Part shown: in pieces, positions 1 to 6,237 of the stretch
How the letters are laid out: every line of letters begins with the position of its first letter
How positions within the stretch are numbered: the stretch's first letter is position 1
Assembly (NCBI GenBank): GCA_900766945.1
Contig: CAAFXD010000155.1
Coordinates: 1 to 6,264, forward strand
Reading direction: 5' to 3'
From: Clostridia bacterium
Lineage (GTDB): Bacteria > Bacillota > Clostridia > Oscillospirales > Acutalibacteraceae
DNA: 6,264 nucleotides
Translations under genes and position numbers: made by a program
Notes under the pieces: generated by a model
Database searches by the model: none
Seen by the model: only the letters and a program-made list of their open reading frames with translations
What the model was told of the DNA's origin: nothing

Positions 1-830
1 AAATTGATTTACCGCCCGAAGCGCGCGATACGGCACTTCGGGCGCTTTCACATTGTGTAAAACCCTTGTTGCGCGCGGTGCGACATTCGGATTTGGAGCA
101 CCTTTCCGCTTGCACGCGCCGTTTGCGCCGCAACCGTAAAAAGGGCGCGGCGTTTTGCTTGGCGTTTTGCCTGTTGCAGGCGGAACGGGCGTTTGCAGAA
201 TACCGAAAACGCGGCATTCCTGACGAAATTTATTATGACACCATGCGCGACATCACCGTGTGGGTCAATACCCTGAAACGGGAAGAAAATCTTGTCGGAC
301 TTGCCGAAATTTCTTGGCTTCGACATACGCTGTATTTGAATTTGTTCAAAATCGGTCGGTTGCAATATCAGTTTTTCACGACCAATCATTTGCTGTCGGG
401 CTTGTCGCCACGAACACAATATCCCATCAAAAGCGGCGAAGCGGTGCTCAATATCCACATTCCCGCCGGCGGCAGGCTGTCGTTGGACGATTGCCGCGCC
501 TCTTTGGCGGCGGCGCGGGATTTTTTTGAAAAGTATTATCCGCAGTACGATTATAAAGGCTTTGTGTGCGACAGTTGGCTGTTAGACTGCCACAATGCCG
601 ATTTTATGCGCCCCGATTCCAACATTGTCCGTTTTCGGGAGTTGTTTGACGCAGTGTATCAAACCGCCGCGCCGATGAACGAAATCACCCGCCGCCTGTG
701 GGGGGAATTGACCGTTTCCAAATCCAAAATTGCCGCCTTTCCCGCCGAAACCGACCTGCAAAAGCGTACCAAAGCGTATTTGCTTTCGGGCGGCAAAACG
801 GGGAACGGCTACGGCTTTATTGTAAAATAA
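1..830 (+). CDS. GNAT-like acyltransferase-domain protein, 3' part (5' end outside window)
   Basis: The frame that ends at the TAA at 828-830 is open back to the window edge (first full codon at 3), so the gene enters from the left and 275 codons are visible. A TTG at 66 could be called as a start, but the frame before it reads as ordinary protein and no ribosome binding site precedes it. The product is soluble, with no signal peptide or membrane segment in view. In visible-residue numbering, the stretches MRDITVWV (81-88), LFKIGRLQYQF (about 114-124), HIPAG (152-156), FVCDSWLL (187-194) and PDSNIVRF (204-211) resemble what I recall of the GNAT_C domain found C-terminal to a NAT_N domain in clostridial proteins annotated as acyltransferase domain-containing. 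That match is from memory. The substrate of this family is not known to me, so no reaction is assigned. The gene ends 73 bp before the penicillin-binding protein gene and is followed by a terminator-like hairpin, which suggests a separate transcript. Confidence 0.7.
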   Translation, partial: IDLPPEARDTALRALSHCVKPLLRAVRHSDLEHLSACTRRLRRNRKKGAAFCLAFCLLQAERAFAEYRKRGIPDEIYYDTMRDITVWVNTLKREENLVGLAEISWLRHTLYLNLFKIGRLQYQFFTTNHLLSGLSPRTQYPIKSGEAVLNIHIPAGGRLSLDDCRASLAAARDFFEKYYPQYDYKGFVCDSWLLDCHNADFMRPDSNIVRFRELFDAVYQTAAPMNEITRRLWGELTVSKSKIAAFPAETDLQKRTKAYLLSGGKTGNGYGFIVK

Positions 831-849
831 TGTAAACGGAATTTACAAT
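820..849 (+). promoter_or_regulatory. Weak candidate promoter for the penicillin-binding protein gene
   Basis: TTGTAA (820-825, 4 of 6 to the sigma-A -35) and TACAAT (844-849, 5 of 6 to the -10) are separated by 18 bp. Transcription would start near 856, just before the hairpin at 865-899, and the -35 would lie inside the last codons of the upstream gene. The -10 overlaps the right arm of the TGTAAA/TTTACA inverted repeat. This is the best promoter-like pair I can see ahead of the gene, but such pairs occur by chance in AT-rich DNA. Confidence 0.25.
831..847. promoter_or_regulatory. TGTAAA-N5-TTTACA inverted repeat, possible regulator site
   Basis: A perfect 6-bp inverted repeat, TGTAAACGGAATTTACA, starts directly after the upstream stop codon. 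The left half TGTAAACG fits a CcpA catabolite-response (cre) half site, but the two halves are too far apart for the classical 14-bp cre. Variable-spacing TGTAA/TTACA sites for CcpA have been described in Gram-positive bacteria. A second TGTAAA lies exactly 10 bp upstream (821-826). It could be an operator for the penicillin-binding protein gene or chance in AT-rich sequence. Confidence 0.3.
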
Positions 850-864
850 TTATACGATTAAAAC

Positions 865-901
865 AAACACCTTCGTTTCATACTAAAACGGAGGTGTTTT
901 T
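865..901 (+). terminator. Terminator-like hairpin whose right arm holds the next gene's ribosome binding site
   Basis: The left arm 865-878 pairs with the right arm 886-899 over 14 bp with one G-U pair (873/891), leaving a 7-nt loop (879-885). Five Ts run from 897 to 901. The hairpin sits 34 bp after the stop at 830, where an intrinsic terminator of the acyltransferase-like gene is expected. The GGAGGTG Shine-Dalgarno (890-896) of the gene starting at 904 lies entirely within the right arm. The T-run is short and partly within the stem, so termination efficiency is uncertain. It may equally act as a leader structure that masks the ribosome binding site. Confidence 0.6.
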
Positions 902-903
902 GT

Positions 904-2508
904 ATGCACAAGCGTGTTTGTATGCTCTTTTTTCTGTTCGCGCTGTGCGTCGGTACGCTTTGCGTGCATATGCTGACGGTTTTGGAGCAAAAGGGCAGTG
1001 AAAGCGCCTCGCGCGCCAACAATTCCGTATCTTGTGTTGTCGGGAAAACGCGCGGCTGTATTTATGACCGCAATTTACAACCGCTGGTCAATCGGGAAAC
1101 CGAGTTGACGGTTTCCGTAAAACCGACGCTGTCTGCGCTGCATACCGCCGATGCGGTGTTTTGTGCAACGGTACAGAAAGATGCTTTGTATCAAACCGTG
1201 TCCGACGGAAAAATTGCCGTTGCACAGGCGACCGCGCCTTTGCAGACGGCAGAGGCAAAAACCGTTTCCAAGGTGCTTCGCTACGGAAACAATCCAACGG
1301 CTGTGCACATTATCGGCTATGTCAACGGCGACGGGGAGGGCGTTTGCGGCATTGAGCAATATTATAACGAAGACTTAAAACGGGCGAACGGCGTTTTGAA
1401 AGCGCATTGCGCGACCGACGCAAAGGGCAGATTATTGGACGGTGCAGAACTCGAATATACCGCGGAAAATTATAACAGCTCCGCGGGGGTTGCCTTGACG
1501 CTCGATACGCGCATGCAAAAAATTGCAGAAGAAGCCTTGCAAACCTTTCAAATCGAAAAGGGCGCAGTGGTGGTGCTGTCGGTGGAGACCTCGGAAATTT
1601 TGGCAATGGCGAGCGCGCCTGCCTATGACCCGAACAATCCCGCCGCCTTTTTGGACGATGCAAACGCGCCCTTTTTAAACCGCGCTGTTACGCCGTATTC
1701 CGTCGGCTCGGTGTTTAAAGCCGTGGTGGCCGCCGCCGCGCTTGAAAACGGACAAAATGAGGCGTTTGCCTACACCTGCACGGGGGCATATACCGTGGGG
1801 CAAACCACCTTTCGCTGTCATTTGCACACGGGGCACGGTGCGCAAAATATGCCGCAGGCCATGTCCAATTCCTGCAACCCGTATTTTATCTCGTTGGCGC
1901 TCTGTACAGGCGGTGAGGCGATTTGTGCCGTTGCGCAAAATCTCGGCTTGGGCGCAAGTGTTGAATTGGCAGACGGATTTTACACCAATCCCGGTACACT
2001 GCCTGACGCGGAGGCGCTTGCCGCCCCGCAGGACCTTGCCAATTTGGCGTTCGGGCAGGGGGCGCTTTTGGCGTCGCCTTTACAAATGACCGCCGTATAT
2101 GCGGCGATTGCCAACGGCGGGGTCTACCGTGCCCCGAACTTGATGTATGCCAAGGTGGACGCGTCACAAGAAATCTATCAACGCGCCGAACTGCCCGCCG
2201 CGCGCCGTGTGTTGTCCGAGAATACGGCAAACCGCGTCAGCACACTTTTACACTATGCCGTGGAGAACGGCAGCGGCAAACGCGCAAAACCGAGCACTTG
2301 TTCTGCGGCGGGCAAAACCGCTACCGCGCAAAGCGGCTGGATAAATGCTGACGGCACCGAAGTGACACATTCCTGGTTTTGCGGCTATTTTCCGTATGAA
2401 ACGCCGCAGTATGCCGTCACAGTGCTCAAAGAAAACGGCGAGGGCGGCTCTGCCGACTGCGCACCTGTCTTCCAATTTATAGCCGATTCCATTATGAATT
2501 TGCAGTGA
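904..2508 (+). CDS. Class B penicillin-binding protein (peptidoglycan D,D-transpeptidase)
   Basis: A 534-residue membrane-anchored enzyme expected to cross-link peptidoglycan stem peptides outside the membrane. Residues about 5-26 form one N-terminal hydrophobic segment, a signal anchor. RGCIYDRN (50-57) is the RGxIxDRN-type motif that opens the class B N-terminal domain, which spans roughly 45-190. The transpeptidase domain runs from about 195 to the end. Its three active-site motifs are present: SVFK with nucleophile Ser269 and Lys272, SCN at 323-325, and KTA at 471-473 where the third motif is usually KTG. The protein is shorter than SpoVD or PBP2 and has no C-terminal PASTA domain. The ATG at 904 is supported by GGAGGTG seven bases upstream. 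No RodA/FtsW-type partner gene is next to it, so I cannot say whether it serves elongation, division or sporulation, and I give no gene symbol. Family assignment is firm; the specific role is open. Confidence 0.95.
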   Translation: MHKRVCMLFFLFALCVGTLCVHMLTVLEQKGSESASRANNSVSCVVGKTRGCIYDRNLQPLVNRETELTVSVKPTLSALHTADAVFCATVQKDALYQTVSDGKIAVAQATAPLQTAEAKTVSKVLRYGNNPTAVHIIGYVNGDGEGVCGIEQYYNEDLKRANGVLKAHCATDAKGRLLDGAELEYTAENYNSSAGVALTLDTRMQKIAEEALQTFQIEKGAVVVLSVETSEILAMASAPAYDPNNPAAFLDDANAPFLNRAVTPYSVGSVFKAVVAAAALENGQNEAFAYTCTGAYTVGQTTFRCHLHTGHGAQNMPQAMSNSCNPYFISLALCTGGEAICAVAQNLGLGASVELADGFYTNPGTLPDAEALAAPQDLANLAFGQGALLASPLQMTAVYAAIANGGVYRAPNLMYAKVDASQEIYQRAELPAARRVLSENTANRVSTLLHYAVENGSGKRAKPSTCSAAGKTATAQSGWINADGTEVTHSWFCGYFPYETPQYAVTVLKENGEGGSADCAPVFQFIADSIMNLQ

Positions 2509-2542
2509 TTTGCGCGATTTTGCGCAAAAATTGAATTTTTTT
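2509..2542 (+). terminator. Weak possible terminator after the penicillin-binding protein gene
   Basis: TTTGCGC (2509-2515) can pair with GCGCAAA (2522-2528) around a 6-nt loop directly after the stop codon. Seven Ts follow at 2536-2542. The 7-bp stem is short and the T-run starts seven bases after it, so this would be a poor terminator. The same bases are also part of the repeated TTTGCGCAAA palindrome. No better terminator separates this gene from the fructose operon. Confidence 0.25.
2516..2531. promoter_or_regulatory. Upstream copy of palindromic repeat, candidate FruR operator
   Basis: GATTTTGCGCAAAAAT matches the copy at 2567-2582 in 15 of 16 bases. Its core TTTTGCGCAAAA (2518-2529) is a perfect 12-bp palindrome. 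A partial copy, TTTGCGC, lies exactly 10 bp upstream at 2509-2515. Palindromic operators at their own promoter are usual for DeoR-family repressors, and this pair lies just ahead of a DeoR-type gene. Assignment to that regulator is inferred from position. Confidence 0.5.
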
Positions 2543-2557
2543 GAAAGTTTTTGAAAG
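2538..2557. repeat. Tandem 10-bp T-tract repeat
   Basis: TTTTTGAAAG occurs twice in tandem (2538-2547 and 2548-2557). TTGA recurs at 2531, 2541 and 2551, so the T-tracts are spaced by about one helical turn. Such phasing favours intrinsic DNA curvature. The stretch lies between the two palindrome copies and just upstream of the -35, where a curved or UP-like element could assist the promoter or operator looping. Confidence 0.5.
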
Positions 2558-2564
2558 AAAATGC

Positions 2565-2593
2565 TTGACTTTGCGCAAAAATGATGATATATT
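2565..2593 (+). promoter_or_regulatory. Sigma-A promoter of the fructose operon
   Basis: TTGACT (2565-2570, 5 of 6) and TATATT (2588-2593, 5 of 6) are separated by the ideal 17 bp. TG at 2585-2586 gives an extended -10. Transcription is expected to start near 2600, leaving a leader of about 27 bases with an AAAGGAG ribosome binding site at 2612-2618. This is the only strong promoter I see for the regulator, fruK and fruA genes. One palindrome copy lies within the spacer, so repressor binding there would block RNA polymerase. Confidence 0.8.
2567..2582. promoter_or_regulatory. Promoter-overlapping copy of palindromic repeat, candidate FruR operator
   Basis: GACTTTGCGCAAAAAT overlaps the -35 hexamer and the promoter spacer. 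Its TTTGCGCAAA core (2570-2579) is a perfect 10-bp palindrome and lies 51 bp from the upstream copy, close to five helical turns. Location inside the promoter fits direct repression. Similar TTGCGCAAAAT sequence also occurs inside the penicillin-binding protein coding region (1931-1941), so the motif alone is not fully specific. Confidence 0.5.
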
Positions 2594-2626
2594 GCAGATA
2601 AAGACAGTAGGAAAGGAGACAACAGT

Positions 2627-3382
2627 ATGCTAACGGAAGAAAGATTTGGCGCCATTTTGCAAGAATTGAAACTGCACGGTGCTGTTACCGTGACCGACCT
2701 TGCCGAAAAACTCGGTATTTCCGAATCCACCGTGCGCCGCGATTTACAAAGTTTGGATGCGCGCGGCTTGCTCAAAAAGGTACACGGCGGTGCCACTGCG
2801 GCAGATACCGCGGGATTTCAGTCTGATGAGGCAGATGTTTCCACCAAATCTGCGTTAAATGTGGCGGAAAAAGAGAAAATTGCCCGCTATGCGGCGTCTT
2901 TCATCTCCGACGATGATTTTGTGTATCTCGACGCAGGCACGACCACCGAAAAAATGATTGCGTATTTAGACAGTTCCGTGCGCGCTTCGTTTGTGACAAA
3001 CGGCATTGTGCATGCGAAAAAACTGATACAAAAGGGCTTGCGCGCTTACATTATCGGCGGGCAGGTAAAACTTTCCACCGAAGCGGTTATCGGCACGGTT
3101 GCCGTCAACAATTTGAAACAGTACAATTTCACAAAAGCCTTTATGGGCGCAAACGGAATTACCGTGGCGCAGGGTTTTACCACGCCCGATACAGAAGAGG
3201 GGCTTTTAAAAGCCGAAGCGGTCAACCGTTCTTATATGACCTATGTGCTTGCAGACAGTTCCAAATTCAATAAGGTGTTTTCCGTAACCTTTGCGCCGAT
3301 TGAAAAAGCGTGTATTCTCACCGACAGCTTACCGGACGGTGATTATCAAGAACATACAGTGGTGCGGGAGGTGACAGAATGA
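2627..3382 (+). CDS. fruR: DeoR/GlpR-family transcriptional regulator of the fructose operon
   Basis: A 251-residue protein, the normal length for DeoR-family sugar repressors. Residues 21-40 form the helix-turn-helix, with DLAEKLGISESTVRRDL as its most typical part, followed by the family's KKVHGGA stretch (50-56). The C-terminal effector domain carries DAGTTT (102-107), VTNGI (123-127), GANGI (174-178) and LADSSKFNK (208-216), the signature places for sugar-phosphate binding. It probably represses its own operon and releases DNA when a phosphorylated sugar accumulates. Fructose 1-phosphate is the likely ligand because fruK and fruA follow, but that is inference. The ATG start has AAAGGAG at good spacing (eight bases from GGAG). 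The stop overlaps the fruK start in ATGA, so translation of the two is probably coupled. Family is certain; the name rests on context. Confidence 0.93.
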   Translation: MLTEERFGAILQELKLHGAVTVTDLAEKLGISESTVRRDLQSLDARGLLKKVHGGATAADTAGFQSDEADVSTKSALNVAEKEKIARYAASFISDDDFVYLDAGTTTEKMIAYLDSSVRASFVTNGIVHAKKLIQKGLRAYIIGGQVKLSTEAVIGTVAVNNLKQYNFTKAFMGANGITVAQGFTTPDTEEGLLKAEAVNRSYMTYVLADSSKFNKVFSVTFAPIEKACILTDSLPDGDYQEHTVVREVTE

Positions 3383-4284
3383 TTTATACCGTAACCTTTA
3401 ACCCGGCGCTTGACTATGTTGTGCGTTTGCCGAAATTAACCCTCGGCGAAGTCAACCGCACCGAAACGGATACCCTCTGCTTCGGCGGGAAAGGGATCAA
3501 TGTTTCGGCGGTATTAAAAGAACTCGGCGTCGACAGCGTTGCGCTCGGGTTTACGGCGGGCTTTACAGGCAAAGCGCTTGCGGCGGCGGTGGAAAAGGCG
3601 GGCATACAAACCGATTTTATCGAACTGCCCACAGGCAATACGCGCATCAATGTCAAAATCAAATCCCAAACCGAAACCGATATTAACGCAGGTGGGCCGC
3701 CCGTTCCGCAAGAAGCGTTTGCCGCCCTTTTGCAAAAGTTAGAAACCTTGCAGGCGGGCGACACCCTTTGCCTTTCGGGCAGTATTCCGAATACACTCCC
3801 TGAAAATACCTACGAAACGATTTTAGAGCATCTCAGCGGTAAGGGTATTCGCTTTGCCGTGGACGCTACGGGCGAACTGCTGTTGCGCGTCCTGCCGTTT
3901 CAGCCGTTCCTTGTCAAGCCCAATCATCACGAGCTGGCCGAGCTGCTCGGCAGAGATTTGCCTACGGAGAAAGATTTATTTGACGGTGCTTGTGAATTGC
4001 AGGCGCGCGGGGCGCAAAATGTATTGGTTTCCCGCGCGGGGGCGGGCGCACTGCTTTTGACCGAAACGGGAGAGCACTATTTGGTACCTGCTGCAAGCGG
4101 CACGGTGCAAAACTCCGTCGGCGCGGGCGACTCTATGGTCGCGGGATTCCTCGCGGGGTATTTGCAAACCGGCGATTATCGGTACGCATTGCAACTCGGC
4201 TCCGCTGCGGGCAGCGCAACCGCGTTTTCCGAGGGACTTGCAAAACACGGCACGATTCTGGAAGTAATGCAGAAAATGCAATAA
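3379..4284 (+). CDS. fruK: 1-phosphofructokinase
   Basis: A 301-residue PfkB-family sugar kinase that phosphorylates fructose 1-phosphate with ATP to fructose 1,6-bisphosphate in the cytoplasm. Visible motifs are TFNPALDY (6-13), GGKGINV (36-42) for substrate binding, LSGSIP (132-137), KPNHHEL with the NxxE element (180-186), and the C-terminal signature NSVGAGDSMVAGF (245-257) with catalytic base Asp251. Length is complete for the family. The start overlaps the fruR stop by four bases and has GGAGG at 3367-3371, seven bases upstream, lying inside fruR. The close relative tagatose-6-phosphate kinase (LacC) shares these motifs. The fructose transporter gene only 19 bp downstream decides for FruK. 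Confidence 0.95.
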   Translation: MIYTVTFNPALDYVVRLPKLTLGEVNRTETDTLCFGGKGINVSAVLKELGVDSVALGFTAGFTGKALAAAVEKAGIQTDFIELPTGNTRINVKIKSQTETDINAGGPPVPQEAFAALLQKLETLQAGDTLCLSGSIPNTLPENTYETILEHLSGKGIRFAVDATGELLLRVLPFQPFLVKPNHHELAELLGRDLPTEKDLFDGACELQARGAQNVLVSRAGAGALLLTETGEHYLVPAASGTVQNSVGAGDSMVAGFLAGYLQTGDYRYALQLGSAAGSATAFSEGLAKHGTILEVMQKMQ

Positions 4285-4303
4285 AAAAAGAAAGGAAGAT
4301 TCT

Positions 4304-6226
4304 ATGCGCATCACAGATTTACTCAAAAAAGAAGCGATTTTGCTGCATGCAGAAATTGCGGACAAGCAAAGCGCTGTGGACACGCTGATTGCGCTCCACG
4401 AGCAGGCGGGGAATTTACAGGACACCGCGCAGTACAAAGCGGATATTTTGGCGCGAGAGGCCTTGGGTACAACTGCAATCGGCGAGGGAATTGCCGTGCC
4501 GCATGCCAAAAGCAAAGCAGTCAAGGTGCCGTCGCTTTCGGCAATCTCCGTGCCCGACGGTGTGGATTATGACGCACCCGACGGAAAACCCGCAAAGCTT
4601 TTGTTTATGATTGCCGCCACACCCGACGGCGATGTGCATTTGGAAATTCTTTCCAGACTAATGGTTATGCTGATGGAACCCGAATTCTCCGAAAGCCTGA
4701 TGCAGGCAAAAACCACAGACGAATTTTTAGCATTAATTGACCAAAAAGAACAAGAAAAATACCCCGATGAGCCGAAAACGGAATCGCCGAAAAAAGAGGG
4801 CTATCGCATTTTGGCGGTGACAGCTTGCCCCACGGGGATTGCCCATACCTATATGGCGGCGGAAGCACTCGAAAAAGCGGGCGAAAAAATGGGCTATCCC
4901 TTAAAAGCGGAAACCAACGGCTCAGGCGGCGCAAAAAATGTGCTGACCAAAAAAGAAATTGCCGAATGTGACGGCATTATTATTGCCGCCGACAAAAATG
5001 TCGAAATGGCGCGGTTTGACGGCAAACCCGTGTTAAAGGTTTCCGTTTCCAGCGGTATTCAAAAACCCGAAGAACTGATACAAAAAATCGTAGACGGCAA
5101 AGCGTCTGTGTATCACCACCACGGCGAAACAGACGAAAGCGGCGACGCAGACGAAAAGGAAGGCTTCGGCAGAAAGGTGTATAAACACCTGATGAACGGC
5201 GTTTCGCATATGTTGCCCTTTGTCGTTGGCGGCGGCGTACTGATTGCTCTCGGTTTCCTGATTGATACGCTCGCGGGCAATGCCAATGTCGGCGGCAACT
5301 TCGGCTTTACAAATCCCGTGGCGGCAGTCGTCTTTTGGATAGGCAAAGCGGCGTTTGCCTTTATGCTCCCGATTTTGGCGGGATATATTGCGCAGTCCAT
5401 TGCCGACCGTCCCGGTCTTCTGCCCGGTATTGTGGGCGGCTATCTTGCCACTACGGGTGCAACGCTCGCTTCCCCTACGGGTGATGACACGGCGGTTTCG
5501 GGCTTCCTCGGCGCGCTGCTTGCGGGCTTTGTCGCAGGCATATTGGTGAATTTCCTGAAAAAAGCGTTTTCATGGTTGCCGAAGTCGATGGACGGCATCA
5601 AACCCGTATTCCTGTATCCACTGTTCGGCACGCTTCTCATCGGTTTGTTTATGCTTTTGATTAACCCGATTGTCGGCGTGGTGAACGGTGCGGTTTCCAG
5701 CGGTCTTGCCACGCTCGGCAACACCAGCAAATTGCTCCTTTCCATCGTCCTTGCCGCCATGATGGCGATTGATATGGGCGGCCCGTTTAATAAAGCGGCG
5801 TATGTGTTCGGCACGGCGGCGATTGCCGACGGCAACACTTGGATTATGGCGGCGGTGATGATTGGCGGTATGGTACCTCCCATCGCAATAGCCCTCGCAA
5901 CGACTTTCTTCAAAAACCGCTGGACAAAAGACGAACTGAAAAGCGGCCCTGTCAATTATCTTATGGGGCTTTGCTTCATTACCGAAGGCGCCATTCCCTA
6001 TGCCGCGTCCGACCCGTTGCGCGTCATTCCCTCCTGTATGGTCGGCTCCGCGGTTGCAGGTGCCGTTACGGCGCTGTTCGGTTGCACCTGTCCCGCGCCC
6101 CACGGCGGTATCTTCACCTTTGCTGTGGTCGGTAAGCCTTTCGGATATTTGATTGCCCTTGTGGCAGGCTCGGTTGTCGGCGCGCTGATGCTGGCACTCT
6201 TAAAAAAGAAAAGAACTGAAAAGTGA
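4304..6226 (+). CDS. fruA: PTS fructose transporter, fused EIIA-EIIB-EIIC
   Basis: A 640-residue membrane protein that takes up fructose and phosphorylates it, probably to fructose 1-phosphate. EIIA (about 2-148) has its phospho-accepting His67 in GIAVPHAKS. EIIB (about 168-262) has Cys175 in the P-loop ACPTGIAHT. A charged, polar linker with three histidines (about 267-290) leads to EIIC (about 295-635), which has roughly nine hydrophobic segments. EIIC carries DRPGLLPGIVGGY (368-380), DMGGPFNKAAY (490-500), ITEGAIPYAASDP (559-571) and PHGGIF (599-604), all typical of the fructose family. All catalytic residues are present and the length matches full ABC fusions. The start follows fruK by 19 bp with AAAGGAAG at 4291-4298. 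There is no HPr domain, in keeping with the separate HPr-like gene that follows. A mannose-family or 2-O-alpha-mannosyl-glycerate specificity is possible, but fruK next door makes fructose by far the best call. Confidence 0.96.
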   Translation: MRITDLLKKEAILLHAEIADKQSAVDTLIALHEQAGNLQDTAQYKADILAREALGTTAIGEGIAVPHAKSKAVKVPSLSAISVPDGVDYDAPDGKPAKLLFMIAATPDGDVHLEILSRLMVMLMEPEFSESLMQAKTTDEFLALIDQKEQEKYPDEPKTESPKKEGYRILAVTACPTGIAHTYMAAEALEKAGEKMGYPLKAETNGSGGAKNVLTKKEIAECDGIIIAADKNVEMARFDGKPVLKVSVSSGIQKPEELIQKIVDGKASVYHHHGETDESGDADEKEGFGRKVYKHLMNGVSHMLPFVVGGGVLIALGFLIDTLAGNANVGGNFGFTNPVAAVVFWIGKAAFAFMLPILAGYIAQSIADRPGLLPGIVGGYLATTGATLASPTGDDTAVSGFLGALLAGFVAGILVNFLKKAFSWLPKSMDGIKPVFLYPLFGTLLIGLFMLLINPIVGVVNGAVSSGLATLGNTSKLLLSIVLAAMMAIDMGGPFNKAAYVFGTAAIADGNTWIMAAVMIGGMVPPIAIALATTFFKNRWTKDELKSGPVNYLMGLCFITEGAIPYAASDPLRVIPSCMVGSAVAGAVTALFGCTCPAPHGGIFTFAVVGKPFGYLIALVAGSVVGALMLALLKKKRTEK

Positions 6227-6237
6227 GGTAAATAAAA

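Noticed and set aside
66..68. TTG as start codon of the first gene
   Set aside because: The frame is open upstream to the window edge and no Shine-Dalgarno precedes this TTG.
1931..1941. TTGCGCAAAAT inside the penicillin-binding protein gene as a further operator
   Set aside because: It encodes an in-frame Val-Ala-Gln-Asn stretch, far from any promoter, and similar GCGCAAAAT strings recur in coding sequence here.
2541..2569. Classical cre site in the fructose promoter (TGAAAGAAAATGCTTGA)
   Set aside because: The central CG and the second half site do not fit the consensus; the resemblance comes from AT-rich composition.
2248..2796. 182-codon open frame on the minus strand across the fructose operon promoter
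   Set aside because: It lies antisense to two clear genes and their promoter, has no recognisable motif, and its intergenic part is low-complexity sequence.
3379..4284. Tagatose-6-phosphate kinase (LacC) as the identity of the PfkB-family gene
   Set aside because: Motifs alone do not exclude it, but no galactose/tagatose genes are present and a fructose EIIABC gene follows directly.
5440..6103. Long minus-strand open frames (171 and 177 codons) opposite the fruA EIIC region
   Set aside because: They mirror the codon pattern of fruA, overlap each other, and show no family resemblance.
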